Source: Tamarix chinensis
Lineage: Eukaryota > Streptophyta > Magnoliopsida > Caryophyllales > Tamaricaceae
DNA length: 64,000 nt
NCBI GenBank assembly: GCA_030549775.1
Contig: CM060177.1
Location: 62,560,638 to 62,624,637 of the forward strand
Direction of reading: 5' to 3'
In this document: positions 58,787-64,000 of the stretch, in pieces
Layout of the letters: each line of letters starts with the position of its first letter
Numbering within the stretch: position 1 is the stretch's first letter
Notes under the pieces: model-generated
Database searches by the model: none
What the model was told of the DNA's origin: nothing
What the model saw: the letters and a program-made list of their open reading frames with translations, nothing else
Made by a program: the position numbers and the translations under genes

Positions 58787-60256
58787 TGTAACACCTCCAA
58801 AATTATGACTTTTAAATTTTATTTTGCGGAAGCAATAATTATAAAATAGTGGGTGTTACCGCCACACTCAACATAAGTCCAGTCTCCTCACCTTCCTTAT
58901 GTCTAGTGCTAAGACTCAAAATGAGTCAGATCAAACAAAAGCGAGAGAAAGATGATACAAAAACAAAGGTTTTGCAGATCAAGAGTTATCTGTATAATAA
59001 GATCATCTAATAAATAAGTGACATAGGAGCTTGAGAAAAATAGTCAACAAGGGTACATGAAGGTGCGATAGTGGTTTGTCCTTACACTCATTCGGTCCAC
59101 CAAAATATTACAAGAAAAGGGGAACTAGGGAGAGGGTCCACTCACTCGCTTAGTCTAACTAGTTGTTTGGATGATGCACCTCAAAATCTTTCAACCACTG
59201 CATGCCACGAACGTACTCCTCTGAAAAGTGATAGTATCAATACGACTTCCTCGTACTGAGTAAATTACAATGCTTCTAGAGAGGTAGCATACCTACATTG
59301 CACTTAATATACAAATAAGGGATTCTAACAAAACACATACGATCACAAGCAAAACTACAAGTTCATAACATGAATCCACATTACAGTTGACAATGCTAGT
59401 TAGATCAAAATTCCTAGTAAGGGTACCGAAGAACATGCTTCGAATTTCACAATTATTTCAAGGTATTAACGATCATACTTTAAACATAATAGGGAAAGTT
59501 TTTAATATTCCAAGCAAACCTACCATGCTCAAGCCACACCTAATCCAATTATTACAGATGTATTATAGTGGGTGTCTAATCCAGTTATATCATTCATATA
59601 TTAATTCTCGAGTGGAGTACAATTTCATATCCAAGACAATGATCGTTAAGGAGGTCGTACCAAATCAATTCACTCAAATCTAAGGCAAGGCTTGATGAAA
59701 CCTGGAAGGGTTTCACAGAAATTTCGTCTGATCGCAAACAAAAACCGAGCGTGGGGTTCGATTCACTGAAACAATTAGCCTAAGGGTTTTCTCCAAAGGA
59801 AGGTTAGAAAACTCAGAGCGCAGTTGAATCAACGGCTACTGAAGTTGTAGAACAGAGAAGATCAAGAAGAGATCGAGAAGAACTACGAACGAGGAGGTCG
59901 AGTGAGAGAGAGAGTTCCAGAAAATTATCTCAAAATGTATTCGACTAAAGTGTGTCTCATACAGCCGGTGTATACGCCTTATATATATGGCATATACAAT
60001 ATAAAAGAAAGACGTACAATATACACGATCGCAAGCCTCCGTCTCCTATACAAATCAGCCCAAATGATCAGCCAAGACATATACGACATGGGTCGACGAT
60101 TGGTCAAAGAAAAACAACCCAAATTTACCAGATTATTACAATGCATAATAATCCAAAGTAATTGATGTACAATTAATTCCCATCAGCTAAAATATATAAT
60201 AGCTAATCATGGTTACTAAGGGTTGAGTAATCCACATTCCAACTAACCCAAGTAAT
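58787..60256 (-). mobile_element. 3' part of a long LTR inserted in the integrase
   Basis: The minus-strand end is GGAGGTGTTACA at 58787, touching integrase coding sequence rather than a PBS, so this LTR inserted into the element. GGGTGTTACCGCCACACTCA (from about 58852) and GTGCTAAGACTC are the terminal block; CAATACGA/TCGTACTG arms (59238-59258) are the hairpin. It is interrupted by a copia solo LTR (59693-60185) and cut at 60257 by the next LTR. Confidence 0.75.
59693..60185 (-). mobile_element. Copia-type solo LTR, 493 bp
   Basis: It is bounded by TGATG and CATCA. On the minus strand it starts TGATGGGAATTAATTGTACA, has a TATA box (CCATATATATAAGG, about 59980-59990), a leader with CTCTTCTTGATCTTCTCTG and ends GGTTTCATCA. 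Shape and length suit a Ty1/copia LTR. Flanks AGGCT and GCTAA do not form a clean duplication, which weakens the boundary call. Confidence 0.65.
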
Positions 60257-60989
60257 TGAAATGTCCCGAAATTTTCTAATATTAAAGATTATATTTAAAT
60301 AAGGTTTTATTTGAAAATTTAATTTAATAAATTATTTTTACTAAAATAAAGGAAATTTAGTAGGGCAAATTAATAAGAAGTTTTATAAATATGTTAAGTA
60401 AAGGAAATTTGGGTATATTATCTAATTAAAGATTTTAATTTGGGAATTTATTTAAATAAATTATTTTATTCAAATTAAGAGAGAGAAAATAGTTTCAAGT
60501 TAATGTTAATTTTATAAAGAATTTAATTAAATAAAATTAGAGTGATTTATTAATTTAAAATGAAAATTTTGGAAAATCTTTTAAAAATCCTAATTAAGCC
60601 TAAAAAGGAATTTAAATATTATTTTATTTAAATATTATTATTTTAAATATCTCAAATATTTTAATTAATTAATTTAATCCAACCTTCCTATTTTCTCTTC
60701 TCTTCCTCCTCCAGCCCACACCATATCTGTAACACTCAACCTCCTTCCCCCAAAAACGGCCACACGTGTCGTGACCGGCCTTTCTCCCTCCCATTTTCTT
60801 TCTCTCAACGCACACTCTAATTTGAAATTCCCCAGTTCCCTTTTCCTTCCCCACGTTGCTCCCAATTTCCCTCGTAATGGTCGGGAAAATTTCAAAATTT
60901 ATGCCGCCCGACCAACCTTATAACCGTCCCATTTCTCACTGGATTTGACCTCCTGTTAACCTCCACAACTCGAGCTTACCCTCCACTAC

Positions 60990-61000
60990 TATAAATACCC
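60990..61000 (+). promoter_or_regulatory. TATA box of the LTR promoter
   Basis: TATAAATACCC lies 733 bp into the LTR, followed by a C-rich leader, as at 10420. Confidence 0.65.
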
Positions 61001-61499
61001 CTCGTATGGCTTGAAATCGAGCTTTCTTTCCCCGAAACCCTAAGCACCCGTCTGTGCGCCACCGCCCCTTTAGACGCCCAGTTCTCCACCGTTAGCCAAC
61101 CTCGCCGCCTTTTCTTCCTCCCAAACTCTTCCCTACAACACCCTCTAATTAACTAAACCATCCACATCCTTCGATTTTTCTTGCACGAGCCTCATCTCGC
61201 TAGAATTTTCACCCCGAAACCTTAAACCACCGCCCACCACCATATCCGCCACTTCTGCCACCCTCCAAACCACCCAATATCCCCTGCTAATTCTCCTCCA
61301 CCGACCCATAAACTTATTTCATTTTTCTCCTTCCCCCTTACCACTTTTTCTTCATTTTCACCCCTCTTAAATCACTTTTCCGGCCACCTCCGGGCACCAC
61401 CGCCGGTGCCACCCATCCCCTCCAATTTAAGGTTTGGGAGTATTCTTGAGTTAGATAAATTATTATTCTTGAATTTTGGTTATTTAATGAAATTATTAC

Positions 61500-61866
61500 A
61501 TGTTTACTATTATTATTAATAATATTATAAATATTATTATTAGTGTAATTATTTATTTAATATTGTAATTATTTCAGGAGGGTTAGAAACTTAAAATTTT
61601 AACTAAGTCTCACACATTTGCTTTTTACAACTATTATTAACATTTTTAATATTATTACTAATTATATTATTATTATTATTATTATATTTTTTAACTTTTA
61701 TATTATAAGTGTATATATATATATATAATATTAATATCATTATTACATTTTTGAATAGTATTATTATTAAATGGGGTGGTTTTAAAAGCCACCTTGTAAT
61801 TTTAAAAATTATGGTATTATTAATATTAATATTCTACTAATAAGAATATTATTAATAATGTTTTAC

Positions 61867-61909
<43 letters not shown>

Positions 61910-61910
61910 T
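61500..61910 (+). repeat. (ATT)n tracts inside the LTR
   Basis: ATT/TTA triplets with a pure run of about 40 bp at 61870-61909. Confidence 0.93.
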
Positions 61911-62394
61911 TGATGAAGGGTAGAAACCCTTATATCACCACCCTTTTCGAATGAAAATAGGAATTTATTTGTATTTTTAAGTAATATTTTGTATAGTTAA
62001 TTATTGTGTAATATTATTTTAATTAAAAATAAAATCTTAGAATAAGTTAGAAAATAATAAAATTTTATAAGGGAGCTTAATTCTAGTATACTTTTATATA
62101 ATAGGTGAATCTAGTCAAACCCCTCAAGTGGAATAGGAGCGTGCACCAAGACCGGTGTCGTTTTAGGTAAGGGTTTACTAAGACCATTTGTGTGTTTGAT
62201 GTGCTTCATATGCCATGTATTCTATGTTCATTATTATTAATTATTTCGTATGTGGCATGATTATAGAGTTGAAATATGTTGGTATGAGTAAATCATGGCA
62301 TGAAGATTATGTGTATGTTTATGTTATTATTACTGTATGATGTGGCCTTAAGACATGCATATTAGGGTTGAAAAATAATGATGGGGAGTGTAAC

Positions 62395-62800
62395 AATGTG
62401 GTGTTAGGGTTTTGCATGAAATGGCATGGTGTTAGGGTTTGCATGGAATGACATGACATTAGGGTTTTGCATAAAATGACATGATGCCTGGATTTTGCAT
62501 GAAATGGTATGATGTTAGGGTTTGCATGGAAGCATGTCTACGTGGACTTAGGGTTACTTATGAATTAGGGTTTGCACGGAAGTGTGATATACATGGAGCT
62601 AGGGTTTGCATATGAATTGGGGTGGCATGGAAGTGTGGTATACGTGAAGTTAGGGTTTGCATATAGATTGGAGTTGCATGGAAGTGTGGTCTACGTGAAG
62701 CTAGGGTTTGCATGGAAGTGTGGTACGTGGAGTTAGGGTTTGCATGGGAACTAGGGTTGCATGGAAGTGTGGTTTATGATGAGTTAAGGTTTGCATGGGA
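62395..62800 (+). repeat. Telobox-rich tandem repeat, TTAGGGTTTGCATGG
   Basis: About ten imperfect units of about 35-45 bp with TTAGGGTTTGCATGGAAGTG cores; TAGGGTTT occurs about nine times. Confidence 0.85.
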
Positions 62801-62914
62801 ACTAAGGTTGCATGGAGTTAGTTATGCATGTCTGGGAAAATATTTGTGAATGACAAATGTTGTGATTAAAATACTTAAGACATTAATCTTTTAAAGTGGA
62901 AGATTATTGAGCCG

Positions 62915-63262
62915 GGTCCAGACCGATCCACCGGTCAGAAATAGTGGTTAGGGTTTTACCCTATATGCGACCGATCCATCGGTTATAATAGTGGTTAGGA
63001 CATGAGGTCCTATGTGTGACCGGCCCACCGTCAATGATAGTGGGGTGACTCGAGCTCAATAAACACAAACCAAAATTGTTAAAGCTCTTAAAAGACATTA
63101 ATTACTTACAGTGAAATACTATGCGAGCAGGAATCAGACCGATCCACCGGTCAGGAATAGTGGTTAGGGTTTTACCCTATATGTGACCGATCCACCGGTA
63201 ATAATAGTGGTTAGGACATGAGGTCCTATGTGTGACCGGCCAACCGGTTATAATAGTGGGGT
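62915..63262 (+). repeat. CCACCGG...AATAGTGG array, 3 + 3 units
   Basis: Units near 62919, 62971, 63019, 63137, 63187 and 63234, two blocks separated by a spacer with GACTCGAGCTCAATAAA, the same layout as 13145-13485. Confidence 0.9.
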
Positions 63263-63404
63263 GTTCCTGTTTCTACATGGATCTGATAAAAGGCATGGTG
63301 TGTATCGACTTTTTATAAAAGAAAGACTAAATGATTAATCTGGACCTTTTTGGGCCTTATGTGTGGACTTGTAAATCATAAGTTATGGATTTCATTCTAT
63401 GCTT

Positions 63405-63500
63405 CTATGTATCCTATGTGTGGGTTTGTAAATGTATGTGATCCTTATCCTGCTATGTATCCTATGTGTGGGTTTGTAAATGTATGTGATCCTTATCCTG
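63405..63500 (+). repeat. 48-bp exact tandem duplication
   Basis: 63405-63452 and 63453-63500 both begin CTATGTATCCTATGTGTGGG and end GATCCTTATCCTG. I see no difference between the copies, so the duplication is recent. Confidence 0.95.
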
Positions 63501-63548
63501 CATAATTTAATGTGTTATATGCCGGCCTTAGTACTCGATTATCTTACT

Positions 63549-63602
63549 CAGTACGTAGCGTACTGATCACCCGTTTCATGGGTGATGCTCATTCCCATGA
63601 GC
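63549..63602 (+). other. LTR hairpin triplet, best-preserved copy
   Basis: Three perfect abutting inverted repeats: CAGTACG-TAG-CGTACTG (63549-63565), ATCACCC/GGGTGAT around 7 nt (63566-63586) and GCTCAT-TCCC-ATGAGC (63587-63602). Confidence 0.65.
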
Positions 63603-64000
63603 AGAAGGCCTGTCTAATTTGTTGCAGGTAGGAGATACCTACTTTGATGCTATCGATATCTACGGGACATCAGGAGGGGTAGAGTGATAGCTGGGCTGGA
63701 TCAATCTCTAGAGTGACGTGGCCGTTGTCCTTTTTAAATTTATGATTCATGTTATCTTTTATTATGTTTGAATTGTCGAAACAATTTTACTAATGTTGTT
63801 TAGTTATGTTCTGGAAAAACAGTAGCCGGTATTTCGAATTATGTAAGACTTACGCGTACTCTGATTCTCGTTTTTTATAAATTTGAATTTGTATGGTATT
63901 ATTAATGGTGTTTTCTTAGCCTTAGCACTTGGTACCGAAACGGTAGGAGTGAACCGGTCTGGTACTAAGTGTGGCGGTAACATCCCCAGAATTCATGGGT

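Larger units (their letters stand above)
62167..63627 (+). other. Putative leader intron in the LTR
   Basis: The donor-like TTTTAG/GTAAGG follows the conserved AAGACCGGTGTCG. The acceptor-like TTTGTTGCAG/GTAGG is 25 nt after the last hairpin arm. Span 1,461 bp. Confidence 0.4.
60257..64000 (+). mobile_element. Tekay-type long LTR, truncated by the window edge
   Basis: It starts TGAAATGTCCCGAAATTTTC and runs to the window end, about 150 bp short of the expected terminus. All modules of the family are present: TATAAATACCC at 60990, C-rich leader 60690-61430, (ATT)n tract, donor-like TTTTAG/GTAAGGG (62167), telobox-rich repeats (62395-62800), CCACCGG array (62915-63262), three perfect hairpins (63549-63602), acceptor-like GTTGCAG/GTAGG (63627) and the CTTAGCACTTGGTACCGAA block. 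The five bases before it are GTAAT; whether it is a solo LTR or part of a full element cannot be told. Confidence 0.88.

Noticed and set aside
58787..59692. Interpretation as the 5' LTR of the Tekay element at 57732-58786
   Set aside because: The LTR terminus touches mid-integrase coding sequence, with no PBS or gag; an insertion by another copy fits better, although a deletion cannot be fully excluded.
1..64000. CRISPR array, prokaryotic operons, tRNA or rRNA genes
   Set aside because: No spaced identical direct repeats, cloverleaf-type genes or rRNA cores were seen; the content is plant nuclear throughout.

Overview
The window is nuclear DNA of a flowering plant with a repeat-rich genome. 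The evidence is plant-type Ty3/gypsy chromoviruses, a SIRE/Maximus-like Ty1/copia element, hAT remnants, TRIM-like and MITE-like repeats, and one intact intronless gene of the angiosperm-specific restorer-of-fertility-like (RFL) PPR family. I cannot name the species. I see no tRNA, rRNA, CRISPR array or bacterial-style operon.

Layout. 1-25447 is a nested retrotransposon stack. A minus-strand SIRE-like copia element (5' LTR about 22775-24776, PBS 22751-22768, then gag, PR, INT, RT and RNase H running leftward) sits in the 3' tail of an older plus-strand LTR (24777-25447). It has been split repeatedly: by an LTR at 15231-18480 (TSD CACTA), by a 4.9 kb solo LTR at 9374-14259 (TSD GATAT), by a copia solo LTR at 2398-9240 (TSD ACATG) that itself holds a 5.2 kb solo LTR at 3742-8935 (TSD AACAT), and by a chromovirus integrase fragment at 895-1919 that is in turn cut by another long LTR (1-894). 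25448-28548 is intergenic, with simple and tandem repeats. 28549-30333 is the PPR gene, the only intact gene I can support. 30334-43409 is AT-rich intergenic DNA with a TRIM-like element, several families of repeats rich in GACCC or CCGCAA, and possible exon-like blocks near 39.4-40.4 kb. 43410-45571 is a decayed hAT transposase gene. 45770-48410 is a degraded minus-strand long LTR. 52625-64000 is a second nest of the long-LTR chromovirus (Tekay/Del-like: an integrase plus chromodomain remnant at 57732-58786 abuts the 5' end of its LTR), with successive self-insertions.

The most unusual signal is in the long LTRs. Several copies in both orientations share one architecture: a TATA box about 0.7-1.0 kb inside, a CT-rich leader, a (TAA)n microsatellite or other tandem array, a conserved splice-donor-like CAG/GTAAGG, arrays of telobox-like AGGGTTT and of CCACCGG...TAATAGTGG units, then up to three abutting hairpins whose arms show compensatory changes between copies, and a conserved YAG/G acceptor-like site 20-40 bases later. 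I infer a leader intron carried inside the LTR, with a structured RNA just before its 3' splice site. That is a hypothesis from sequence alone.
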